Shown here: positions 1 through 9,766 of the stretch, piece by piece
Position numbering within the stretch: the first letter of the stretch is position 1
Layout of the letters: each line of letters starts with the position of its first letter
Assembly: GCA_964036315.1 (NCBI GenBank)
Contig: OZ038485.1
Span: 72,908,824-72,972,823 of the forward strand
Direction of reading: 5' to 3'
DNA: 64,000 bases
Source: Acanthosepion esculentum
Taxonomy: Eukaryota; Mollusca; Cephalopoda; Sepiida; Sepiidae
Notes under the pieces: generated by a model
Seen by the model: the letters and a program-made list of their open reading frames with translations, nothing else
What the model was told of the DNA's origin: nothing
The model's database searches: none
Translations under genes and position numbers: made by a program

Positions 1-48
1 TAATTTTATTGGTTTTCTAAAGATTTCAATAAGTAAATCAATTTTACA

Positions 49-64
49 AACAACCGTGTTTAAG
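49..64 (+). repeat. Variable box defining monomer classes K, L, M, N, R
   Basis: Most class-defining differences lie here: positions 49-50 (AA or CG), 55 (C or A), 56 (G or A) and 64 (G, C or A). A few combinations cover almost all copies (K, K', L, M, N, R as defined in the summary), so whole haplotypes are being copied rather than independent point mutations. The same box recurs at the same place in all monomers. Rare extra states exist, such as 'caaccctg' near 53875 and 'acattg' near 54529. Confidence 0.9.
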
Positions 65-68
65 GTTG
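51..68. repeat. Dyad 1: caacc / ggttg, 8-nt loop
   Basis: Perfect 5-bp inverted repeat (51-55 with 64-68) around 'gtgtttaa' in class K. Classes L and M keep only the outer 4 bp (caac/gttg) because position 64 is C. The variable box therefore overlaps the dyad and changes its inner pair. A68 monomers (class N with 'gttaaaaaac') lose an outer pair. Whether this forms a structure or a protein site is unknown; short dyads occur by chance. Confidence 0.6.
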
Positions 69-73
69 AAAAA

Positions 74-90
74 CAAGCCAAAACAGCTTG
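74..90. repeat. Dyad 2: caagc / gcttg, 7-nt loop
   Basis: Perfect 5-bp inverted repeat present in nearly all monomers, extended outward by A-T pairs after one mismatch. The common variants T85 and G83 fall in the loop and leave the arms intact. G75 breaks one pair and marks one particular monomer lineage (for example 4343, 9333, 26262, 30818). Rare arm changes occur near 16798 (gctagc), 18317 and 21573 (gcgtg). Confidence 0.65.
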
Positions 91-91
91 C

Positions 92-100
92 TTTTACACA
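92..100 (+). repeat. T-run length hotspot and variable 96-100
   Basis: The run of four T is five T in all fifteen 218-bp monomers (starts 218, 2389, 18447, 21703, 23874, 27130, 34506, 40147, 44921, 47960, 50348, 51434, 54473, 55342, 62504). Directly downstream, 96-100 reads acaca, acacc, gcacc, acaac or acacg, and the state is inherited with the HOR position. The extra T is carried by repeated HOR copies, so it is inherited rather than repeatedly regenerated. It also creates the longest open frames on the minus strand (64 codons from a TTG), which I treat as spurious. Confidence 0.85.
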
Positions 101-182
101 TAAAATTCAATATTTTTTAAAACTTTGTAAAACTTAAAATTTGCAATATAACTTTGTGAAAACTGTTGAAACTTGTTGAAAT
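101..182 (+). repeat. Nearly invariant monomer core
   Basis: Across the array this stretch changes rarely. The recurrent variants are 'cataaa' near 131-135, 'aatattt' near 136, 'atagc' at 152, 'aaaattg' at 172 and 'tgtttaaac' at about 166-173; each is confined to specific HOR positions. Compared with 49-64, 83-100 and 183-199 it is strongly homogeneous. Together with 1-48 and 200-217 it makes up most of the monomer. This could reflect protein-binding constraint, or simply recent homogenisation. Confidence 0.8.
121..180 (+). repeat. Internal 10-bp subrepeats
   Basis: Three successive decamers, actttgtgaa (151-160), aactgttgaa (161-170) and acttgttgaa (171-180), share the pattern a-ctttgttgaa-like with A/T steps every 10 bp. 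'aactttgta' at 121 is a further related copy offset by 29 bp. This suggests the monomer grew from a shorter motif. The spacing matches one DNA helical turn and could favour bending or rotational nucleosome positioning; that is inference. Confidence 0.6.
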
Positions 183-199
183 GAATACTTTTCGATCGG
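183..199 (+). repeat. Variable tail, types t1-t4
   Basis: Three mostly linked sites (183, 188, 199) define t1 (gaatac...ggtaac) and t2 (caatag...gataac), the two major forms. t3 (caatac...gataac) and t4 (caatag...ggtaac) are the mixed combinations. t3 and t4 sit at fixed HOR positions: t3 after G15 class M or just before class R, and t4 on class R monomers. L monomers with G96 are followed by t1, with only three exceptions that I noted (53822, 59466, 59683). Confidence 0.85.
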
Positions 200-210
200 T
201 AACATATCGA
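192..210. repeat. Dyad 3: tcgat / atcga around the tail
   Basis: Five-bp inverted repeat (192-196 with 206-210), 9-nt spacer. The palindrome cgatcg (193-198) is in almost every monomer, and atcgat (206-211) likewise. In t2 and t3, A199 extends the first to tcgatcga and creates a second atcgat at 195-200 and a GATA core; t1 and t4 lack both. Breaks are rare: near 43815 (gatctg), 50972 (tttgatcgg), 53584 (gatcaa), 53813 (tatccat) and 59657 (ggatcg). No binding protein can be named. Confidence 0.65.
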
Positions 211-3200
211 TTTTCAATAATTTTATTGGTTTTCTAAAGATTTCAATAAGTAAATCAATTTTACAAACAACCGTGTTTAACGTTGAAAAACAAGCCAAAA
301 CAGCTTGCTTTTTACACCTAAAATTCAATATTTTTCAAAACTTTGTAAAACTTAAAATTTGCAATATAACTTTGTGAAAACTGTTGAAACTTGTTGAAAT
401 CAATAGTTTTCGATCGATAACATATCGATTTTCAATAATTTTATTGGTTTTCTAAAGATTTCAATAAGTAAATCAATTTTACACGCAACCGTGTTTAACG
501 TTGAAAAACAAGCCAAAACAGCTTGCTTTTGCACCTAAAATTCAATATTTTTCAAAACTTTGTAAAACTTAAAATTTGCAATATAACTTTGTGAAAACTG
601 TTGAAACTTGTTGAAATGAATACTTTTCGATCGGTAACATATCGATTTTCAATAATTTTATTGGTTTTCTAAAGATTTCAATAAGTAAATCAATTTTACA
701 CGCAACCGTGTTTAAAGTTGAAAAACAAGCCAAAACAGCTTGCTTTTGCACCTAAAATTCAATATTTTTCAAAACTTTGTAAAACTTAAAATTTGCAATA
801 TAACTTTGTGAAAACTGTTGAAACTTGTTGAAATCAATAGTTTTCGATCGATAACATATCGATTTTCAATAATTTTATTGGTTTTCGAAAGATTTCAATA
901 AGTAAATCAATTTTACAAACAACAGTGTTTAACGTTGAAAAACAAGCCAAAACAGCTTGCTTTTACACCTAAAATTCAATATTTTTCAAAACTTTGTAAA
1001 ACTTAAAATTTGCAATATAACTTTGTGAAAACTGTTGAAACTTGTTGAAATCAATACTTTTCGATCGATAACATATCGATTTTCAATAATTTTATTGGTT
1101 TTCTAAAGATTTCAATAAGTAAATCAATTTTACACGCAACCATGTTTAACGTTGAAAAACAAGGCAAAACAGCTTGCTTTTACACCTAAAATTCAATATT
1201 TTTCAAAACTTTGTAAAACTTAAAATTTGCAATATAACTTTGTGAAAACTGTTGAAACTTGTTGAAATCAATAGTTTTCGATCGATAACATATCGATTTT
1301 CAATAATTTTATTGGTTTTCTAAAGATTTCAATAAGTAAATCAATTTTACAAACAACAGTGTTTAACGTTGAAAAACAAGCCAAAACAGCTTGCTTTTAC
1401 ACCTAAAATTCAATATTTTTCAAAACTTTGTAAAACTTAAAATTTGCAATATAACTTTGTGAAAACTGTTGAAACTTGTTGAAATGAATACTTTTCGATC
1501 GGTAACATATCGATTTTCAATAATTTTATTGGTTTTCTAAAGATTTCAATAAGTAAATCAATTTTACACGCAACCGTGTTTAAAGTTGAAAAACAAGCCA
1601 AAACAGCTTGCTTTTACACATAAAATTCACTATTTTTCAAAACTTTGTAAAACTTAAAATTTGCAATATAACTTTGTGAAAACTGTTGAAACTTGTTGAA
1701 ATCAATAGTTTTCGATCGATAACATATCGATTTTCAATAATTTTATTGGTTTTCTAAAGATTTCAATAAGTAAATCAATTTTACAAACAACCGTGTTTAA
1801 GGTTGAAAAACAAGCCAAAACAGCTTGCTTTTACACATAAAATTCAATATTTTTTAAAACTTTGTAAAACTTAAAATTTGCAATATAACTTTGTGAAAAC
1901 TGTTGTAACTTGTTGAAATGAATACTTTTCGATCGGTAACATATCGATTTTCAATAATTTTATTGGTTTTCTAAAGATTTCAATAAGTAAATCAATTTTA
2001 CAAACAACAGTGTTTAACGTTGAAAAACAAGCCAAAACAGCTTGCTTTTACACCTAAAATTCAATATTTTTCAAAACTTTGTAAAACTTAAAATTTGCAA
2101 TATAACTTTGTGAAAACTGTTGAAACTTGTTGAAATGAATACTTTTCGATCGGTAACATATCGATTTTCAATAATTTTATTGGTTTTCTAAAGATTTCAA
2201 TAAGTAAATCAATTTTACAAACAACCGTGTTTAAGGTTGAAAAACAAGCCAAAACAGCTTGCTTTTACACATAAAATTCAATATTTTTTAAAACTTTGTA
2301 AAACTTAAAATTTGCAATATAACTTTGTGAAAACTGTTGAAACTTGTTGAAATGAATACTTTTCGATCGGTAACATATCGATTTTCAATAATTTTATTGG
2401 TTTTCTAAAGATTTCAATAAGTAAATCAATTTTACAAACAACCGTGTTTAACGTTGAAAAACAAGCCAAAACAGCTTGCTTTTTACACCTAAAATTCAAT
2501 ATTTTTCAAAACTTTGTAAAACTTAAAATTTGCAATATAACTTTGTGAAAACTGTTGAAACTTGTTGAAATCAATAGTTTTCGATCGATAACATATCGAT
2601 TTTCAATAATTTTATTGGTTTTCTAAAGATTTCAATAAGTAAATCAATTTTACACGCAACCGTGTTTAACGTTGAAAAACAAGCCAAAACAGCTTGCTTT
2701 TGCACCTAAAATTCAATATTTTTCAAAACTTTGTAAAACTTAAAATTTGCAATATAACTTTGTGAAAACTGTTGAAACTTGTTGAAATGAATACTTTTCG
2801 ATCGGTAACATATCGATTTTCAATAATTTTATTGGTTTTCTAAAGATTTCAATAAGTAAATCAATTTTACACGCAACCGTGTTTAAAGTTGAAAAACAAG
2901 CCAAAACAGCTTGCTTTTACACCTAAAATTCAATATTTTTCAAAACTTTGTAAAACTTAAAATTTGCAATATAACTTTGTGAAAACTGTTGAAACTTGTT
3001 GAAATCAATAGTTTTCGATCGATAACATATCGATTTTCAATAATTTTATTGGTTTTCTAAAGATTTCAATAAGTAAATCAATTTTACACGCAACCGTGTT
3101 TAACGTTGAAAAACAAGCCAAAACAGCTTGCTTTTGCACCTAAAATTCAATATTTTTCAAAACTTTGTAAAACTTAAAATTTGCAATATAACTTTGTGAA

Positions 3201-5644
3201 AACTGTTGAAACTTGTTGAAATGAATACTTTTCGATCGGTAACATATCGATTTTCAATAATTTTATTGGTTTTCTAAAGATTTCAATAAGTAAATCAATT
3301 TTACACGCAACCGTGTTTAACGTTGAAAAACAAGCCAAAACAGCTTGCTTTTACACCTAAAATTCAATATTTTTCAAAACTTTGTAAAACTTAAAATTTG
3401 CAATATAACTTTGTGAAAACTGTTGAAACTTGTTGAAATCAATAGTTTTCGATCGATAACATATCGATTTTCAATAATTTTATTGGTTTTCGAAAGATTT
3501 CAATAAGTAAATCAATTTTACAAACAACAGTGTTTAAGGTTGAAAAACAAGCCAAAACAGCTTGCTTTTACACCTAAAATTCAATATTTTTCAAAACTTT
3601 GTAAAACTTAAAATTTGCAATATAACTTTGTGAAAACTGTTGAAACTTGTTGAAATCAATACTTTTCGATCGATAACATATCGATTTTCAATAATTTTAT
3701 TGGTTTTCTAAAGATTTCAATAAGTAAATCAATTTTACACGCAACCATGTTTAACGTTGAAAAACAAGCCAAAACAGCTTGCTTTTACACCTAAAATTCA
3801 ATATTTTTCAAAACTTTGTAAAACTTAAAATTTGCAATATAACTTTGTGAAAACTGTTGAAACTTGTTGAAATGAATACTTTTCGATCGGTAACATATCG
3901 ATTTTCAATAATTTTATTGGTTTTCTAAAGATTTCAATAAGTAAATCAATTTTACAAACAACAGTGTTTAACGTTGAAAAACAAGCCAAAACAGCTTGCT
4001 TTTACACCTAAAATTCAATATTTTTCAAAACTTTGTAAAACTTAAAATTTGCAATATAACTTTGTGAAAACTGTTGAAACTTGTTGAAATGAATACTTTT
4101 CGATCGGTAACATATCGATTTTCAATAATTTTATTGGTTTTCTAAAGATTTCAATAAGTAAATCAATTTTACAAACAACCGTGTTTAAGGTTGAAAAACA
4201 AGCCAAAACTGCTTGCTTTTACACCTAAAATTCAATATTTTTCAAAACTTTGTAAAACTTAAAATTTGCAATATAACTTTGTGAAAACTGTTGAAACTTG
4301 TTGAAATGAATACTTTTCGATCGGTAACATATCGATTTTCAATAATTTTATTGGTTTTCTAAAGATTTCAATAAGTAAATCAATTTTACAAACAACAGTG
4401 TTTAACGTTGAAAAACGAGCCAAAACAGCTTGCTTTTACACCTAAAATTCAATATTTTTCAAAACTTTGTAAAACTTAAAATTTGCAATATAACTTTGTG
4501 AAAACTGTTGAAACTTGTTGAAATGAACACTTTTCGATCGGTAACATATCGATTTTCAATAATTTTATTGGTTTTCTAAAGATTTCAATAAGTAAATCAA
4601 TTTTACAAACAACCGTGTTTAAGGTTGAAAAACAAGCCAAAACAGCTTGCTTTTACACCTAAAATTCAATATTTTTCAAAACTTTGTAAAACTTAAAATT
4701 TGCAATATAACTTTGTGAAAACTGTTGAAACTTGTTGAAATCAATAGTTTTCGATCGATAACATATCGATTTTCAATAATTTTATTGGTTTTCTAAAGAT
4801 TTCAATAAGTAAATCAATTTTACACGCAACCGTGTTTAACGTTGAAAAACAAGCCAAAACTGCTTGCTTTTACACGTAAAATTCAATATTTTTCAAAACT
4901 TTGTAAAACTTAAAATTTGCAATATAACTTTGTGAAAACTGTTGAAACTTGTTGAAATCAATAGTTTTCGATCGATAACATATCGATTTTCAATAATTTT
5001 ATAGGTTTTCTAAAGATTTCAATAAGTAAATCAATTTTACAAACAACCGTGTTTAAGGTTGAAAAACAAGCCAAAACTGCTTGCTTTTACACCTAAAATT
5101 CAATATTTTTCAAAACTTTGTAAAACATAAAATTTGCAATATAACTTTGTGAAAACTGTTGTAACTTGTTGAAATGAATACTTTTCGATCGGTAACATAT
5201 CGATTTTCAATAATTTTATTGGTTTTCTAAAGATTTCAATAAGTAAATCAATTTTACAAACAACAGTGTTTAACGTTGAAAAACAAGCCAAAACAGCTTG
5301 CTTTTACACCTAAAATTCAATATTTTTCAAAACTTTGTAAAACTTAAAATTTGCAATATAACTTTGTGAAAACTGTTGAAACTTGTTGAAATGAATACTT
5401 TTCGATCGGTAACATATCGATTTTCAATAATTTTATTGGTTTTCTAAAGATTTCAATAAGTAAATCAATTTTACAAACAACCGTGTTTAAGGTTGAAAAA
5501 CAAGCCAAAACAGCTTGCTTTTACACATAAAATTCAATATTTTTTAAAACTTTGTAAAACTTAAAATTTGCAATATAACTTTGTGAAAACTGTTGAAACT
5601 TGTTGAAATGAATACTTTTCGATCGGTAACATATCGATTTTCAA

Positions 5645-5860
5645 TAATTTTATTGGTTTTCTAAAGATTTCAATAAGTAAATCAATTTTACACGCAACCG
5701 TGTTTAAAGTTGAAAAAAAGCCAAAACAGCTTGCTTTTACACCTAAAATTCAATATTTTTCAAAACTTTGTAAAACTTAAAATTTGCAATATAACTTTGT
5801 GAAAACTGTTGAAACTTGTTGAAATCAATAGTTTTCGATCGATAACATATCGATTTTCAA
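5645..5860 (+). repeat. 216-bp class N monomer with unique 1-base deletion
   Basis: The stretch 'ttgaaaaacaagcc' is one base shorter here ('ttgaaaaaaagcc', near 5709-5721), removing the C of dyad 2. It is the only 216-bp copy whose deletion is not in the T-run at 112-117, so it is a private event. Confidence 0.85.
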
Positions 5861-6294
5861 TAATTTTATTGGTTTTCTAAAGATTTCAATAAGTAAATCA
5901 ATTTTACACGCAACCGTGTTTAACGTTGAAAAACAAGCCAAAACAGCTTGCTTTTGCACCTAAAATTCAATATTTTTCAAAACTTTGTAAAACTTAAAAT
6001 TTGCAATATAACTTTGTGAAAACTGTTGAAACTTGTTGAAATGAATACTTTTCGATCGGTAACATATCGATTTTCAATAATTTTATTGGTTTTCTAAAGA
6101 TTTCAATAAGTAAATCAATTTTACACGCAACCGTGTTTAACGTTGAAAAACAAGCCAAAACAGCTTGCTTTTACACCTAAAATTCAATATTTTTCAAAAC
6201 TTTGTAAAACTTAAAATTTGCAATATAACTTTGTGAAAACTGTTGAAACTTGTTGAAATCAATAGTTTTCGATCGATAACATATCGATTTTCAA

Positions 6295-6511
6295 TAATTT
6301 TATTGGTTTTCGAAAGATTTCAATAAGTAAATCAATTTTACAAACAACAGTGTTTAACGTTGAAAAACAAGCCAAAACAGCTTGCTTTTACACCTAAAAT
6401 TCAATATTTTTCAAAACTTTGTAAAACTTAATATTTGCAATATAACTTTGTGAAAACTGTTGAAACTTGTTGAAATCAATAGTTTTCGATCGGTAACATA
6501 TCGATTTTCAA
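6295..6511 (+). repeat. Chimeric monomer: G15-M front, R/t4 rear
   Basis: The front (G15, M box) matches the copies at 8031 and 10201. The rear ('cttaatatttg' and t4 tail) matches the next monomers at 8248 and 10418, which are class R. The R monomer that normally follows is absent here. This is what one unequal exchange inside a monomer, deleting exactly one unit, would leave. The crossover lies between positions 64 and 136. Confidence 0.75.
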
Positions 6512-7596
6512 TAATTTTATTGGTTTTCTAAAGATTTCAATAAGTAAATCAATTTTACAAACAACAGTGTTTAACGTTGAAAAACAAGCCAAAACAGCTT
6601 GCTTTTACACCAAAAATTTAATATTTTTCAAAATTTTGTAAAACTTAAAATTTGCAATATAACTTTGTGAAAACTGTTGAAACTTGTTGAAATGAATACT
6701 TTTCGATCGGTAACATATCGATTTTCAATAATTTTATTGGTTTTCTAAAGATTTCAATAAGTAAATCAATTTTACAAACAACCGTGTTTAAGGTTGAAAA
6801 ACAAGCCAAAACAGCTTGCTTTTACACATAAAATTCAATATTTTTCAAAACTTTGTAAAACTTAAAATTTGCAATATAACTTTGTGAAAACTGTTGAAAA
6901 TTGTTGAAATCAATAGTTTTCGATCGATAACATATCGATTTTCAATAATTTTATTGGTTTTCTAAAGATTTCAATAAGTAAATCAATTTTACACGCAACC
7001 GTGTTTAACGTTGAAAAACAAGCCAAAACAGCTTGCTTTTACACCTAAAATTCAATATTTTTCAAAACTTTGTAAAACTTAAAATTTGCAATATAACTTT
7101 GTGAAAACTGTTGAAACTTGTTGAAATCAATAGTTTTCGATCGATAACATATCGATTTTCAATAATTTTATTGGTTTTCTAAAGATTTCAATAAGTAAAT
7201 CAATTTTACACGCAACCGTGTTTAACGTTGAAAAACAAGCCAAAACAGCTTGCTTTTGCACCTAAAATTCAATATTTTTCAAAACTTTGTAAAACTTAAA
7301 ATTTGCAATATAACTTTGTGAAAACTGTTGAAACTTGTTGAAATGAATACTTTTCGATCGGTAACATATCGATTTTCAATAATTTTATTGGTTTTCTAAA
7401 GATTTCAATAAGTAAATCAATTTTACACGCAACCGTGTTTAAAGTTGAAAAACAAGCCAAAACAGCTTGCTTTTACACCTAAAATTCAATATTTTTCAAA
7501 ACTTTGTAAAACTTAAAATTTGCAATATAACTTTGTGAAAACTGTTGAAACTTGTTGAAATCAATAGTTTTCGATCGATAACATATCGATTTTCAA

Positions 7597-9766
7597 TAAT
7601 TTTATTGGTTTTCTAAAGATTTCAATAAGTAAATCAATTTTACACGCAACCGTGTTTAACGTTGAAAAACAAGCCAAAACAGCTTGCTTTTGCACCTAAA
7701 ATTCAATATTTTTCAAAACTTTGTAAAACTTAAAATTTGCAATATAACTTTGTGAAAACTGTTGAAACTTGTTGAAATGAATACTTTTCGATCGGTAACA
7801 TATCGATTTTCAATAATTTTATTGGTTTTCTAAAGATTTCAATAAGTAAATCAATTTTACACGCAACCGTGTTTAACGTTGAAAAACAAGCCAAAACAGC
7901 TTGCTTTTACACCTAAAATTCAATATTTTTCAAAACTTTGTAAAACTTAAAATTTGCAATATAACTTTGTGAAAACTGTTGAAACTTGTTGAAATCAATA
8001 GTTTTCGATCGATAACATATCGATTTTCAATAATTTTATTGGTTTTCGAAAGATTTCAATAAGTAAATCAATTTTACAAACAACAGTGTTTAACGTTGAA
8101 AAACAAGCCAAAACAGCTTGCTTTTACACCTAAAATTCAATATTTTTCAAAACTTTGTAAAACTTAAAATTTGCAATATAACTTTGTGAAAACTGTTGAA
8201 ACTTGTTGAAATCAATACTTTTCGATCGATAACATATCGATTTTCAATAATTTTATTGGTTTTCTAAAGATTTCAATAAGTAAATCAATTTTACACGCAA
8301 CCATGTTTAACGTTGAAAAACAAGCCAAAACAGCTTGCTTTTACACCTAAAATTCAATATTTTTCAAAACTTTGTAAAACTTAATATTTGCAATAAAACT
8401 TTGTGAAAACTGTTGAAACTTGTTGAAATCAATAGTTTTCGATCGGTAACATATCGATTTTCAATAATTTTATTGGTTTTCTAAAGATTTCAATAAGTAA
8501 ATCAATTTTACAAACAACAGTGTTTAACGTTGAAAAACAAGCCAAAACAGCTTGCTTTTACACCTAAAATTCAATATTTTTCAAAATTTTGTAAAACTTA
8601 AAATTTGCAATATAACTTTGTGAAAACTGTTGAAACTTGTTGAAATGAATACTTTTCGATCGGTAACATATCGATTTTCAATAATTTTATTGGTTTTCTA
8701 AAGATTTCAATAAGTAAATCAATTTTACAAACAACCGTGTTTAAGGTTGAAAAACAAGCCAAAACAGCTTGCTTTTACACATAAAATTCAATATTTTTCA
8801 AAACTTTGTAAAACTTAAAATTTGCAATATAACTTTGTGAAAACTGTTGAAAATTGTTGAAATCAATAGTTTTCGATCGATAACATATCGATTTTCAATA
8901 ATTTTATTGGTTTTCTAAAGATTTCAATAAGTAAATCAATTTTACAAACAACCGTGTTTAAGGTTGAAAAACAAGCCAAAACAGCTTGCTTTTACACATA
9001 AAATTCAATATTTTTCAAAACTTTGTAAAACTTAAAATTTGCAATATAACTTTGTGAAAACTGTTGAAACTTGTTGAAATGAATACTTTTCGATCGGTAA
9101 CATATCGATTTTCAATAATTTTATTGGTTTTCTAAAGATTTCAATAAGTAAATCAATTTTACAAACAACCGTGTTTAAGGTTGAAAAACAAGCCAAAACT
9201 GCTTGCTTTTACACCTAAAATTCAATATTTTTCAAAACTTTGTAAAACTTAAAATTTGCAATATAACTTTGTGAAAACTGTTGAAACTTGTTGAAATGAA
9301 TACTTTTCGATCGGTAACATATCGATTTTCAATAATTTTATTGGTTTTCTAAAGATTTCAATAAGTAAATCAATTTTACAAACAACAGTGTTTAACGTTG
9401 AAAAACGAGCCAAAACAGCTTGCTTTTACACCTAAAATTCAATATTTTTCAAAACTTTGTAAAACTTAAAATTTGCAATATAACTTTGTGAAAACTGTTG
9501 AAACTTGTTGAAATGAATACTTTTCGATCGGTAACATATCGATTTTCAATAATTTTATTGGTTTTCTAAAGATTTCAATAAGTAAATCAATTTTACACGC
9601 AACCGTGTTTAAAGTTGAAAAACAAGCCAAAACAGCTTGCTTTTACACCTAAAATTCAATATTTTTCAAAACTTTGTAAAACTTAAAATTTGCAATATAA
9701 CTTTGTGAAAACTGTTGAAACTTGTTGAAATCAATAGTTTTCGATCGATAACATATCGATTTTCAA
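7597..9766 (+). repeat. 10-monomer HOR, copy 1 (2170 bp)
   Basis: Order: L(G96)t1, L t2, M(G15)t3, R t4 with 'aatattt', M t1 with 'aaatttt', K(A100,'aaaattg')t2, K(A100)t1, K(T85)t1, M(G75)t1, N t2. The marker 'caaaattttg' at about 8582 recurs at about 10752, exactly 2170 bp away. Copy 1 has a private 'caataaaact' near 8393. Confidence 0.88.

Larger units (their letters stand above)
1..217 (+). repeat. Reference monomer (class K, tail t1)
   Basis: First complete monomer, used as the coordinate frame for all positions quoted. G+C is 53 of 217 bases (24%). In order it holds: an AT-rich lead (1-48), a variable box (49-64) inside a short dyad, a second dyad (74-90), a T-run (92-95), a variable trinucleotide (96-100), a nearly invariant core (101-182) with 10-bp subrepeats, a variable tail (183-199) inside a third dyad (192-210), and a short AT end. 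This copy carries A100 and an unusual 'tttttta' at 112-118, shared with the copies at 1738, 2172 and 5428. Confidence 0.97.
1..7596 (+). repeat. Irregular mixed-class domain with 2171-bp shift repeat
   Basis: 35 monomers. Order: K,K',L,N,M,R,M,N,K,M | K,K',L,N,L,L,M,R,M,K,M,K,L,K,M,K,N,L,L,M,M,K,L,L,N. The first four classes, including the 218-bp K' copy, recur exactly ten monomers later (1 versus 2172). M at 870, 3475 and 6295 carries G15. A sub-block at 4126-5210 (T85 K; G75 M with 'gaacac'; K; T85 L with 'acacg'; K with 'ttatagg') reappears at 14758-15842. The copy at 5645 is 216 bp because one base is lost from 'gttgaaaaacaagcc'. Confidence 0.85.

Noticed and set aside
161..182. Hammerhead ribozyme core ('ctgttga...gaaa'), as found in some satellites
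   Set aside because: The conserved CTGANGA is not present on either strand ('ctgttga' has T for the required A) and no matching stem I-III arrangement is visible.
191..207. CENP-B box in the tail
   Set aside because: Only the TTCG start, and in t2 the central A, agree; the required CGGG is absent (ACAT instead). It is not a CENP-B box.
134..328. 64-codon minus-strand open frame, repeated at 2305, 50264, 51350 and 55258, with shorter versions at 569 and 5100
   Set aside because: It starts at TTG, exists mainly because of the extra T in 218-bp monomers, spans a monomer junction, and has no promoter, ribosome site or domain. 217 is not a multiple of three, so frames break in each copy. It is a shadow of the satellite.
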